Assembly (NCBI GenBank): GCA_023438885.1
Contig: JAEXPS010000063.1
Location: 1-32,865 of the forward strand
Source of the DNA: Actinomycetes bacterium
GTDB taxonomy: Bacteria; Actinomycetota; Actinomycetes; Actinomycetales; Cellulomonadaceae
DNA: 32,865 nt
Reading direction: 5' to 3'
Numbering within the stretch: the stretch's first letter is position 1; the number at the start of each line of letters is the position of its first letter. Positions 8,513-15,207 of this stretch are shown in pieces. Both the position numbers and the translations under genes were made by a program. The notes below the pieces were generated by a model. The model did not search any database. It was not told the DNA's origin and worked only from the letters and a program-made list of their open reading frames with translations.

Positions 8513-8762
8513 CGTCGTGCAACGCATCTGCCGCACGGGGACGACGACCCGGCACCAACTGCCGGACCACCGCGGTACCACCCCGCTTGCCCGTCACCGG
8601 CCGCCACCAGCACGGCACGGACCACGAGCCACTCATCGACGGCTGTGACGGGCCTGCCCCGTCCGGTTCTACTGAGGCCCACCGCCCGCTCGCCGTGACG
8701 CTCGCGAAGCCGCGTGCCCGTTCTTCCGGAGGCTCGCCGGTGATGGCCGGGTCGACGCCTGT
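8513..8762 (-). promoter_or_regulatory. T-box riboswitch controlling ileS
   Basis: The 300-base stretch upstream of ileS is an RNA leader, not a gene. Reading the minus strand: a short Stem I arm CCGGCCATCACCGG has the isoleucine codon ATC exposed as specifier (8744-8742), then GAGCCTCCGGAAGAACGG, then a AGTAGAACCGGACGGG segment, then the invariant T-box GGGTGGTACCGCGG (8583-8570). TGGT in the T-box (8580-8577) can pair with the ACCA end of uncharged tRNA-Ile. A CCGGCA-GTTGG-TGCCGG hairpin follows, but no U-tract, so control is probably translational, as known for actinobacterial ileS T-boxes. Specifier, T-box core and downstream gene all agree, so the call is strong; exact RNA ends are estimated. 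Confidence 0.93.
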
Positions 8763-8769
8763 GCCGCCC

Positions 8770-8775
8770 AGTGTA
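8770..8775 (-). promoter_or_regulatory. -10 box of the ileS T-box transcript
   Basis: TACACT on the minus strand, placed so that transcription would begin near 8762, just before Stem I of the T-box. The -35 is weak (TCGAGC at a 20-bp spacing is the closest). It lies between the T-box and the end of the GH9 gene. Confidence 0.5.
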
Positions 8776-8812
8776 GAGCGGCCCCGTCGGGACCCGCTCG
8801 ACCCTCCCGGGT

Positions 8813-10531
8813 TCAGGCCGTGGCGTCGCCCTGGTCGGCGGCCCAGGCTGTGAGCCAGGCGAGGGCGGCGTTCCAGTTGATCGCCATCTCGTTGACGCCG
8901 AAGGCGCCGATGTCGTCGACGAAGCAGCGCTGGGCCGGGCTGCCCGCCAGCGGCGCACTGACCTCGTCGGGCACGTCGCTGTTGGGGCCGCCCGAGAGCG
9001 TGCCGGACGGCGGGTCCGGGAGCGAGGGGTCGAGGGCACCGGCGTACCAGCGCGAGTGCTGGTGGCGCACGAACGTCTCGCCGTGGCCCGTGACGTACGA
9101 GAGCCCCAGCGCGTTGCGCCCGAGCAGGTAGTCGAGTCCGGCGAGCGCGCCGTCGCGGTAGCGGCGCTCGCCGCTGGCGTCGTAGGCCGCGGCGACGATC
9201 GCCGCGCAGTTGGCGACCATCCCGTTGGAGCCCCACGCGTACCGGCCGTCCGGCGGCGTGTACAGGTGGCCGAAGGCCGTGGCACGTGCCAGCAGGTGGT
9301 CGGCGGCGTCGAGCAGCTCCGCCCGGACGCGGTGTCGGCCGGGCAGCGGCGAGCGCACCGTCGCCAGCTGCATCCGCACCCAGGCGGCGACGTCGCGCCA
9401 GTCGAAGCCGACCGGCACGAACGGAGCCTTCGCGCCCTCGAGGTGGTACGGGTTGGCCTGCAGGTCCGCGAGGTACTCGTCCTCGCCGGTGGTCAGGTAG
9501 AGCTCGGCGGCGGCCCAGTAGCGCTCGTCGTCGATCTCGACGTCGTCGTAAGGGCCCCCTCCGAAGTTGTCGAGGACGTTCGTGTCCGGGGCGAGCAGCA
9601 CCGGGTTGGCCTGTGCGGCCTGGTAGGCGGTGCGGGCGGCGCCGAGCAGGCGGGCGGCGTACGGCCCGTCCGACGACCCGACGACGCGGGCCGCCTGCGC
9701 CGCGACGGCCGCGAGGTTGAGCGTCGCCGCGGTGGACGGCCGATGCACGAACCGGCGCTGCGGGTCGAGGTGAGGCAGCGTCGGCAGCGGCGTCCAGTGC
9801 TCGTCGTGCAGCTTGTGGTGCACCATGCCGGCCAGCGGAAGGCCCGCGGGCACCTGCATCCGCAGCATCCAGTCCAGCTCGAAGCGCGCCTCGTCCAGCA
9901 CGTGCTGCGGCACGGGAGCGCCGAGGCGGGCCGCGCGTTCGCAGATGCCGAGGAGCTGCGCGACGGCGATGCCGCCGTTGACCACGTACTTGCCGGCGTC
10001 GCCCGCGTCGTACCAGCCACCGCGGCCGTCGAGCGTGTGGTCGCCGGTCCAGCCCTCATACAGGTCCACGCCGTCGCGGGTGGTGGCGGCACCGGCGGGC
10101 AGCGGTCGCACGGCACCGTCCCCGCCGTTCGGGGCGGCGTCCACGTGGCCGGCGGGGCGGGCGTAGGCCTCCCCTGCGATCGCCGCGTCGATCTCGACGC
10201 CGCTGCGCTGGAGGGTGAACACCCGCACGGCGTCGCGTGCGAGCACGCCGAACAGGTCGCCGCCGACGGCGAAGGGTGGGCTGGTCGCGCCGTCCGCCTC
10301 CAGCCGCAGCCGCTGGCCCTCCTCCCGCACCGACGAGAAGTCGATGACGTGGACCGCCTCGCCCGCCGTGACGTCGACACCGCGGGGCACCGATGTGCCC
10401 GCCGCGAGTGCGGTCCCGGACTCGTCGACCAGGCGCCAGGCGACCGGCCCGGAGGCCGCCGTCACGAGCGTGGCGCCCTTGGGGCCGCCGATGAGGTACC
10501 CGACCTGGTTGACATGGAGCCGCGATGCCAC
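8813..10531 (-). CDS. Glycoside hydrolase family 9 (cellulase/cellodextrinase-like), no signal peptide
   Basis: 572 residues. An N-terminal Ig-like CelD_N domain (about 1-90; it starts LHVNQVGYL, the classic opening of that domain) precedes an (alpha/alpha)6 GH9 catalytic domain. GGWYDAGDAGKYVVNGG holds the catalytic-base aspartates D175 and D178; HSRW and the C-terminal DDIGAFGVNEMAIN motif follow, with the general acid E548. GH9 enzymes cleave beta-1,4-glucans, cellodextrins or, in some branches, chitosan oligomers. There is no secretion signal, carbohydrate-binding module or dockerin, so it probably acts on imported oligosaccharides in the cytoplasm. GTG at 10531 is chosen because it gives the CelD_N start and has TAGCCT seven bases upstream. 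It is divergent from the HAD gene. Confidence 0.92.
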   Translation of the reverse strand: MASRLHVNQVGYLIGGPKGATLVTAASGPVAWRLVDESGTALAAGTSVPRGVDVTAGEAVHVIDFSSVREEGQRLRLEADGATSPPFAVGGDLFGVLARDAVRVFTLQRSGVEIDAAIAGEAYARPAGHVDAAPNGGDGAVRPLPAGAATTRDGVDLYEGWTGDHTLDGRGGWYDAGDAGKYVVNGGIAVAQLLGICERAARLGAPVPQHVLDEARFELDWMLRMQVPAGLPLAGMVHHKLHDEHWTPLPTLPHLDPQRRFVHRPSTAATLNLAAVAAQAARVVGSSDGPYAARLLGAARTAYQAAQANPVLLAPDTNVLDNFGGGPYDDVEIDDERYWAAAELYLTTGEDEYLADLQANPYHLEGAKAPFVPVGFDWRDVAAWVRMQLATVRSPLPGRHRVRAELLDAADHLLARATAFGHLYTPPDGRYAWGSNGMVANCAAIVAAAYDASGERRYRDGALAGLDYLLGRNALGLSYVTGHGETFVRHQHSRWYAGALDPSLPDPPSGTLSGGPNSDVPDEVSAPLAGSPAQRCFVDDIGAFGVNEMAINWNAALAWLTAWAADQGDATA

Positions 10532-10538
10532 GGGCGCG

Positions 10539-10608
10539 AGGCTACCCGCCCGGGTGGCGCGGAGCGGGACCGTTGTCGGACCGGATCGGGAGCACCGCCT
10601 GGGACACT
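10539..10608. promoter_or_regulatory. Divergent promoter region of the GH9 and HAD genes
   Basis: The 83-bp gap holds a minus-strand TAGCCT (10539-10544) seven bases before the GH9 GTG, and a plus-strand GACACT (10603-10608) six bases before the HAD GTG. Both fit leaderless starts. No operator repeat was recognised. Confidence 0.35.
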
Positions 10609-10614
10609 CGGGCC

Positions 10615-11310
10615 GTGACCACCGCTCCACTCGTCCTGCTCGACCTCGACGGCACCCTCACCGACTCGGCGCCCGGCATCATGGCCTCGGCCCGGGCGGC
10701 GCTGCGCGCTCTCGACGTTCCCGTGCCGGACGACGCGACCCTGCGCACGTTCGTGGGGCCCGGCATCGTCCACTCGCTGCGCCGCTACGGGGTCCCCACG
10801 GATCGGATGGACGAGGCGGTGGCCGCCTACCGTGCCGAGTTCGTCGCGACGGGCATGTGGGACAACGCGGTCTTCGACGGGATCCCGGCCGCCCTCGGCG
10901 CGCTGCGGGAGGCGGGGGTGCGACTCGTCGTCGCCACCGCGAAGGCGACGCACCTGGCCCGGCCGATCCTCGACCACTTCGGGCTCGCGCCCTACTTCGA
11001 GGGCGTGTTCGGCACACCGGGCGACGACTACGCGTTCAGCAAGGCGATGGTGGTCGGCGAGGCGCTCGCGGCGGCGGACGGCTACGACCCCGCGCGCACG
11101 CTCATGGTGGGCGACCGGGAGCACGACGTGCACGCGGCGGCCGCGCACGGCATCCCGACGCTCGGCGTGGCGTGGGGCTACGCGCCGCCCGGGGAGCTCG
11201 AGGCGGCGGGCGCGGTGGGGCTCGTCGGGCGGCCGGACGAGCTGGCCGAGGCGGTGCTCGCGACGCTCAGCGGCGCGTCACGGGCGGCAGCGCCGACCAC
11301 GGGAACGTGA
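10615..11310 (+). CDS. HAD-superfamily hydrolase, phosphoglycolate-phosphatase-like
   Basis: 231 residues. Motif I is DLDGT at 10-14 (nucleophile D10, acid/base D12). A helical cap domain spans about residues 17-85. Motif II is the threonine of VVATAKAT, the motif III lysine is in the FSK segment, and motif IV is GDREHDV. This is the subfamily IA layout of Gph/PgmB-type phosphatases, which hydrolyse small phosphate esters; the exact substrate cannot be read. The GTG start at 10615 sits at the first residues before motif I, and the -10-like GACACT lies six bases upstream. Its last 44 bp overlap tail-to-tail with the phosphoribosyltransferase gene. Confidence 0.88.
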   Translation: MTTAPLVLLDLDGTLTDSAPGIMASARAALRALDVPVPDDATLRTFVGPGIVHSLRRYGVPTDRMDEAVAAYRAEFVATGMWDNAVFDGIPAALGALREAGVRLVVATAKATHLARPILDHFGLAPYFEGVFGTPGDDYAFSKAMVVGEALAAADGYDPARTLMVGDREHDVHAAAAHGIPTLGVAWGYAPPGELEAAGAVGLVGRPDELAEAVLATLSGASRAAAPTTGT

Positions 11311-11776
11311 TCCAGCCGTCGGTGCGCCGCCACACGAAGTCGGGGTCGACCACCGAGCGGGACTTGGCGTAGAGCACGGCCGTACGGGCGTCGTCGCAGT
11401 GCTCGGCCATGAGCCGTTGCACCAGCGCGAGCGTCTCCCCCGTGTCGGCGACGTCGTCGACGACGAGCGCCCGCAACCCGCTCAGCGCCGCCGTGTCCAG
11501 CAGCGGCGGCAGCACGTGGGGCTCGTCGAGCCGCTCGTCGACTCCGGTGTAGAACTCGACGTTGAGGGTGCCGACCGCCTTGGTGCCGAGCGCGTAGGCG
11601 AGGGCTCCCCCGGGCGGCAGGCCGCCACGCGCGACGGCGACGACGACGTCCGGGTCGAACCCGGAGTCGGCCACGGACTGCGCCAGCTCGCGGATCGCCA
11701 CACCGAACCGCTCCCAGGTGAGGATCTCGCGCTCCGCCGGCAGCTGCTGGCCCTCTGCCGCCTCCACGATCGCCAT
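11267..11776 (-). CDS. Phosphoribosyltransferase family protein
   Basis: 169 residues of type I PRTase fold. The PRPP-binding motif VVDDVADTGET is at 105-115, and a flexible-loop/PPi motif VAVARGGLPPG lies at 47-57. FPW near the C-terminus resembles the xanthine/guanine or hypoxanthine phosphoribosyltransferase hood. Likely a purine-salvage enzyme, but the base is uncertain, and such proteins are sometimes regulatory. ATG at 11776 is the first start consistent with the family; the open frame continues upstream but is not conserved in kind. Convergent with the HAD gene, sharing 44 bp. Confidence 0.85.
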   Translation of the reverse strand: MAIVEAAEGQQLPAEREILTWERFGVAIRELAQSVADSGFDPDVVVAVARGGLPPGGALAYALGTKAVGTLNVEFYTGVDERLDEPHVLPPLLDTAALSGLRALVVDDVADTGETLALVQRLMAEHCDDARTAVLYAKSRSVVDPDFVWRRTDGWITFPWSALPPVTRR

Positions 11777-11820
11777 TCCCGCACCGTACGTCCCTGCCCC
11801 TCGCCGCGTCGAAGCACGAC

Positions 11821-11851
11821 TTGACCTTGACGTTGCGTCAACTTCTACGGT
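11821..11851 (+). promoter_or_regulatory. MerR-type promoter and operator of the TipAS regulator gene
   Basis: -35 TTGACC (11821-11826) and -10 TACGGT (11846-11851) are separated by 19 bp, the over-long spacing typical of MerR-activated promoters. The spacer begins with a perfect palindrome TTGACG-TTG-CGTCAA (11827-11841), a fitting MerR dimer site. The ATG at 11858 follows the -10 by six bases, so the mRNA would be leaderless. It implies autoregulation by the downstream MerR protein. Confidence 0.75.
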
Positions 11852-11857
11852 GGCGGC

Positions 11858-12613
11858 ATGGAGGCATCGATCCAGGAGGTCGCCCGGCTCGCGGGCACGA
11901 CGAGCCGCACGCTGCGCCACTACGGCGACATCGGCCTGCTCAGCCCGAGCCGGGTCGGGGCCAACGGCTATCGCTGGTACGACGACGACGCGCTCGTGCG
12001 GCTCCAGCGCATCCTCCTGCTGCGCGACCTCGGGCTCCCGCTCGAGCAGGTGCGGCGCGTGCTGGACCGGCAGGACGACGAGGCGGGCGCGCTGCGCGCC
12101 CACCTGGTCTGGCTGCGCCAGGAGCGGGAACGGATCGGACGGCAGATCGCCGCGGTGGAGCACACCATCGCGGCCCGGCAGAACGGGGACGGGATCGTGG
12201 CGGAGCAGGCGTTCGACGGGTTCGACCACACGCACTACCGCGAGGAGGTGGAGCGGCGCTGGGGCGCAAAGACCTACGCCGACTCCGACACCTGGTGGCG
12301 TTCGCTGGGCGCGGAGGGACGGATGGGGTTCCAGGAGCAGCAGGAAGCCCTGCGGGCCGACTGGGTCGCCGCGGCGAGCGCCGGCCTTGACCCGCGGTCC
12401 GACGAGGCTCAGGCCCTGGCGGCGCGGCACGTCGCCTGGCTCGGTTCGATTCCCGGCACGCCGGGCGCCGGGGGTGCGCCCGTGCGGGCGTACGTCGAGG
12501 GGCTTGCCGACATGTACGTGGCCGACGAGCGGTTCGCCCGGCACTACGGCGGCGCACGGGGCGCCGCCTTCGTCCGCGACGCCCTGCTCGCCTGGACCTC
12601 CGGCAACCTCTAG
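11858..12613 (+). CDS. MerR-family regulator with TipAS ligand-binding domain
   Basis: 251 residues. The N-terminal MerR winged helix-turn-helix (about 3-72) reads EVARLAGTTSRTLRHYGDIGLLSP, then NGYRWYDDDAL, then RILLLRDLGLPLEQV. A dimerisation coiled coil spans about 75-115. The C-terminal half (about 125-248) has the all-alpha TipAS pattern (W-RS-W-like helices, GMADMYVAD-type VEGLADMYVADERFARHYGG), known from TipAL, which binds thiopeptide antibiotics and other drugs. It probably senses a hydrophobic or peptide drug and activates its own promoter and possibly others. No obvious resistance gene is co-directional next to it. The ATG at 11858 is supported by the promoter position. Confidence 0.9.
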   Translation: MEASIQEVARLAGTTSRTLRHYGDIGLLSPSRVGANGYRWYDDDALVRLQRILLLRDLGLPLEQVRRVLDRQDDEAGALRAHLVWLRQERERIGRQIAAVEHTIAARQNGDGIVAEQAFDGFDHTHYREEVERRWGAKTYADSDTWWRSLGAEGRMGFQEQQEALRADWVAAASAGLDPRSDEAQALAARHVAWLGSIPGTPGAGGAPVRAYVEGLADMYVADERFARHYGGARGAAFVRDALLAWTSGNL

Positions 12614-12619
12614 CGGGGC

Positions 12620-13075
12620 TCAGCCCGCCGGAGCCAGCACCTTCTCGTAGAAGACGAGATCCGCCGTCCGCCGCACCTCGACGTAGCCCTCGCGCACGTA
12701 GAAGTGCTGGGTGCGCGCGTTCCACGTGGGCGTGTCGAGCGTCCACCGCTCCGCGGGGAACATCGCCTCCAGCCGGCGCAGCGCGTCCGCACCCAGACCG
12801 CGGCCCTGAGCCTCCGGCACCAGCCAGATGCGGGCGACCTCCCACCACCCCGGCCCGCGGGTGCGGACGAGTGCGCCACCGACGGCCGTGTCGCCGTCCA
12901 CCAACCAGAGGACGTGCGCCCAGGCCAACGCCCTACGGTGCCACTCCACCGAGTCGTACCCGGGCGGCCCGCACGGACCGGGTGCACCGAAGTCGACGTC
13001 CGCGTCGAACGCGCGCTTCGATGACGCAACCAGCTCCTCGAGGTCACCCGCTTCGGCGGGCCTCACGGTGATCAT
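12620..13075 (-). CDS. GNAT-family N-acetyltransferase
   Basis: 151 residues of the GNAT fold. The acetyl-CoA pyrophosphate-binding motif A is visible as IWLVPEAQGRGLGADAL (about 91-107), and the C-terminal NARTQHFYVREGYVEV segment is the usual beta5-alpha4-beta6 end. Substrate unknown. It converges on the MerR-TipAS gene with a 6-bp gap, leaving no room for an independent terminator. Confidence 0.87.
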   Translation of the reverse strand: MITVRPAEAGDLEELVASSKRAFDADVDFGAPGPCGPPGYDSVEWHRRALAWAHVLWLVDGDTAVGGALVRTRGPGWWEVARIWLVPEAQGRGLGADALRRLEAMFPAERWTLDTPTWNARTQHFYVREGYVEVRRTADLVFYEKVLAPAG

Positions 13076-13133
13076 GACCCGGAGAGATACCAGCCGCGTC
13101 GGACATCGGCCCGGCGCGCCGCGCCCGCCGCAC

Positions 13134-13496
13134 CTATCGGGACGGCGGAGGCCCGGCGGCGATCAGGCCGTCGAGGATCGAGCGGGACGCCGCGAGCTGC
13201 GCCGCCTGGGCGTCGAGCCGCTCGCGCTCGCGGCGCAGGTTCTCGGCGAGGTCGGCACACACCGGGGTCAGCCGGCCGTCGCGCTCGACGAGGCAGGGCA
13301 GCATCTCGGCGATCGTCGCCGTCGGCAGGCCGGCGGCCAGCAGCGTGCGCACCCGGGCGACCGTCACCACGTCGGCCTCGTCGTACTCGCGGTACCCGGA
13401 GTCGGTGCGGCAGGGACTCAGCAGGCCCTGGGCCTCGTAGTAGCGCAGCAGTCGCTGCGCGACGCCCGTGCGCCGAGACAGCTCTCCGATCCACAC
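13134..13496 (-). CDS. MerR-family transcriptional regulator
   Basis: 120 residues: a winged helix-turn-helix (IGELSRRTGVAQRLLRYYEAQGL, then SGYREYDEADV), then a coiled coil (about 80-115). There is no large sensor domain. Two cysteines (MLPC and TPVC) lie between the helix-turn-helix and the coiled coil and could bind metal or respond to electrophiles or redox stress; this is not proven. GTG at 13496 is chosen over a GTG ten codons earlier because a perfect GGAGGT (13503-13508) lies six bases upstream. It is divergent from the quinone-oxidoreductase-like gene, the normal layout for a MerR that controls its neighbour. Confidence 0.9.
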   Translation of the reverse strand: MWIGELSRRTGVAQRLLRYYEAQGLLSPCRTDSGYREYDEADVVTVARVRTLLAAGLPTATIAEMLPCLVERDGRLTPVCADLAENLRRERERLDAQAAQLAASRSILDGLIAAGPPPSR

Positions 13497-13513
13497 GGCG
13501 GCACCTCCGGGGC

Positions 13514-13545
13514 TTGACCCTGACACCGATGACAGACCCTACGGT
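13514..13545 (+). promoter_or_regulatory. MerR-type promoter of the oxidoreductase gene
   Basis: -35 TTGACC (13514-13519) and -10 TACGGT (13540-13545) are 20 bp apart. The spacer contains an imperfect dyad CTGACA-CCGA-TGACAG (13520-13535). The ATG is six bases after the -10, so the transcript is probably leaderless. The long spacing and the divergent merR-type gene suggest activation by that MerR. Confidence 0.65.
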
Positions 13546-13551
13546 CCCCCC

Positions 13552-14451
13552 ATGCGAGCGATCCAGATCGATCAGTTCGGGGGCCCCGAGGTCCTCACCC
13601 TGCGCGACGTCCCGGAGCCCGAGCCCGGCCCGGGCGAGGTGCTGGTGCGCACGCGCGCCGCCGCGATCAACCCCGTCGACCACAAGTCCCGCACCGGGTT
13701 CGTCAAGAACCCGGACTGGCACTTCCCGCTCGGCCTGGGCCGCGACCTGGCGGGCGTCGTCGTCGCGTCGCAGGACCCGGCGTGGCGGGTCGGCGAGGCG
13801 GTGGTGGCAGCCGTGCCGCACTGGGCCACGGGTCGTGGCTCGTGGGCCGACCTCGTGACGATCAGCGGCGACCTGGTGGCACGCGCGCCCTTGTCGTTGC
13901 CTCCCACGCAAGCCGCGGCGCTTCCGCTGGCCGGCCTGACCGCGTGGCAGGCGGTGCTGCTGGCCGATCCGCAGCCGGACGAGCGGGTGCTCGTCGTCGG
14001 TGCCGCCGGCGCTGTCGGGTCCCTCGTGGTGCAGCTGGCGGTGGCGCGCGGACTGCGGGTGGATGCACTCGTCACGCGGGAGGAGCACGTGCCCCTGGTG
14101 CGCAGGCTCGGGGCGGCGACGGTGAGCCGCGGGGCCACGGCACTGCCGGCCGGCCGTTACGACCTGGTGGTCGCCACGGCCAGCGGCGTCCCGGTCGGCC
14201 ACGCGATCGCGCCCGGCGGCCGCTACGTGACGATCTGCGACGACCCGCGACTCGACCACCTCGACGGTCACCCGGTGCGGCACGTCTCGGTGCGTGAGGA
14301 CGGCAAGGACCTCGCGACCCTCGTCGAGCTGGCGGACTCGGGGGTGATCGGTGCGCGCGTCGCCCGCGCCTACCCGGTCGAGGACTTCAGGGAGGCGACC
14401 GCCGCGGCCGAGGCCGGCGGGCTGGCCGGCAAGGTGGTGCTGACGTTCTGA
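13552..14451 (+). CDS. NADP-dependent oxidoreductase, zinc-free MDR (quinone-oxidoreductase-like)
   Basis: 299 residues. The N-terminal GroES-like domain opens MRAIQIDQFGGPEVL and contains RAAAINPVDHKSR and GRDLAGVVV. The nucleotide-binding domain has VVGAAGAVGSLVVQLA (about 147-162), the glycine-rich motif of the quinone oxidoreductase branch of medium-chain dehydrogenases. Zinc-binding cysteines are absent. These enzymes reduce quinones or reactive enones with NADPH. Placement beside a MerR gene and under a MerR-type promoter suggests a detoxification role induced by that regulator. The true substrate is unknown. Confidence 0.9.
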   Translation: MRAIQIDQFGGPEVLTLRDVPEPEPGPGEVLVRTRAAAINPVDHKSRTGFVKNPDWHFPLGLGRDLAGVVVASQDPAWRVGEAVVAAVPHWATGRGSWADLVTISGDLVARAPLSLPPTQAAALPLAGLTAWQAVLLADPQPDERVLVVGAAGAVGSLVVQLAVARGLRVDALVTREEHVPLVRRLGAATVSRGATALPAGRYDLVVATASGVPVGHAIAPGGRYVTICDDPRLDHLDGHPVRHVSVREDGKDLATLVELADSGVIGARVARAYPVEDFREATAAAEAGGLAGKVVLTF

Positions 14452-14457
14452 GGCTGA

Positions 14458-15207
14458 TCAGCTTCCCGAGCGGTGCGTCTTCGTGTTGCTCGCCTGCGCC
14501 TGCGGGCGCACCACGATCAGGTCGACGTTGACGTGCGGCGGCCGCGTGAGCGCCCAGGCGATGGTGTCCGCGATGTCGTCGGCCACCAGGGGCTGGTACC
14601 CGGCGTAGACGGCGGCCGCCCGCGCCTCGTCGCCGGCGAACCGCACGAGCGAGAAGTCCGTCTCGACCGCTCCGGGCGCGATCTCGATCACCCGGATCGG
14701 GTCGGCGACGATCTCCCAGCGCAGCGTCGTGGCCAGCATGCGCTCGGCGTGCTTCGCGCCGGTGTACCCGGCACCGCCCTCGTAGGCGCCGTGGGCCGCG
14801 GTGGAGGTGACGACGACGACGTCCCCTCCGCCGCGCTCGCGCAGCAGCGGCAGCAGCGCCTTGGTGACGCGCAGGGTGCCGAGCACGTTGAGCTCGTACA
14901 TCGAGCGCCACTGCTCCAGGTCGGCGCGCTCGACCGGGTCGAGGCCGAGGGCGCCGCCGGCGTTGTTCACCACGGCGTCCAGGCCCCCGGTGGCACGCAG
15001 GTGCTCGACCAGGGCGGCGACGTCCTCGTCGGAGGTGACGTCGACGGCCAGCCAGGTGGCCCCGGTCTCGTCGGCCAGCGCCGCCAGGCGGTCGGCACGC
15101 CGGGCGGTGGCCAGGACCTCCCAGCCCTCCGCCCGCAGCCGGCGCACGGTCGCCGCGCCGATGCCGGACGAGGCGCCGGTCACCAGGGCCCGCTTCACGG
15201 CGCTCAT
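14458..15207 (-). CDS. Short-chain dehydrogenase/reductase, YdfG-like
   Basis: 249 residues of classical SDR fold. The NAD(P) motif is TGASSGIG at 10-17, NNAG at 81-84, and catalytic S135, Y148 and K152 are in the expected spacing. An arginine-rich ARRADRL after the second strand favours NADP. The pattern resembles the YdfG 3-hydroxy acid dehydrogenase/malonic semialdehyde reductase group. The ATG overlaps the stop of the upstream aminotransferase (ATGA), so the two are co-translated. A plausible role is reduction of the semialdehyde made by that aminotransferase. The substrate is an inference. Confidence 0.87.
   Translation of the reverse strand: MSAVKRALVTGASSGIGAATVRRLRAEGWEVLATARRADRLAALADETGATWLAVDVTSDEDVAALVEHLRATGGLDAVVNNAGGALGLDPVERADLEQWRSMYELNVLGTLRVTKALLPLLRERGGGDVVVVTSTAAHGAYEGGAGYTGAKHAERMLATTLRWEIVADPIRVIEIAPGAVETDFSLVRFAGDEARAAAVYAGYQPLVADDIADTIAWALTRPPHVNVDLIVVRPQAQASNTKTHRSGS

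Noticed and set aside
5339..8698. Plus-strand open frame of over 1,100 codons opposite ileS
   Set aside because: It is an antisense shadow caused by GC-rich codon bias; its translation is Arg/His/Val-rich with no domain, while the minus strand encodes a complete IleRS.
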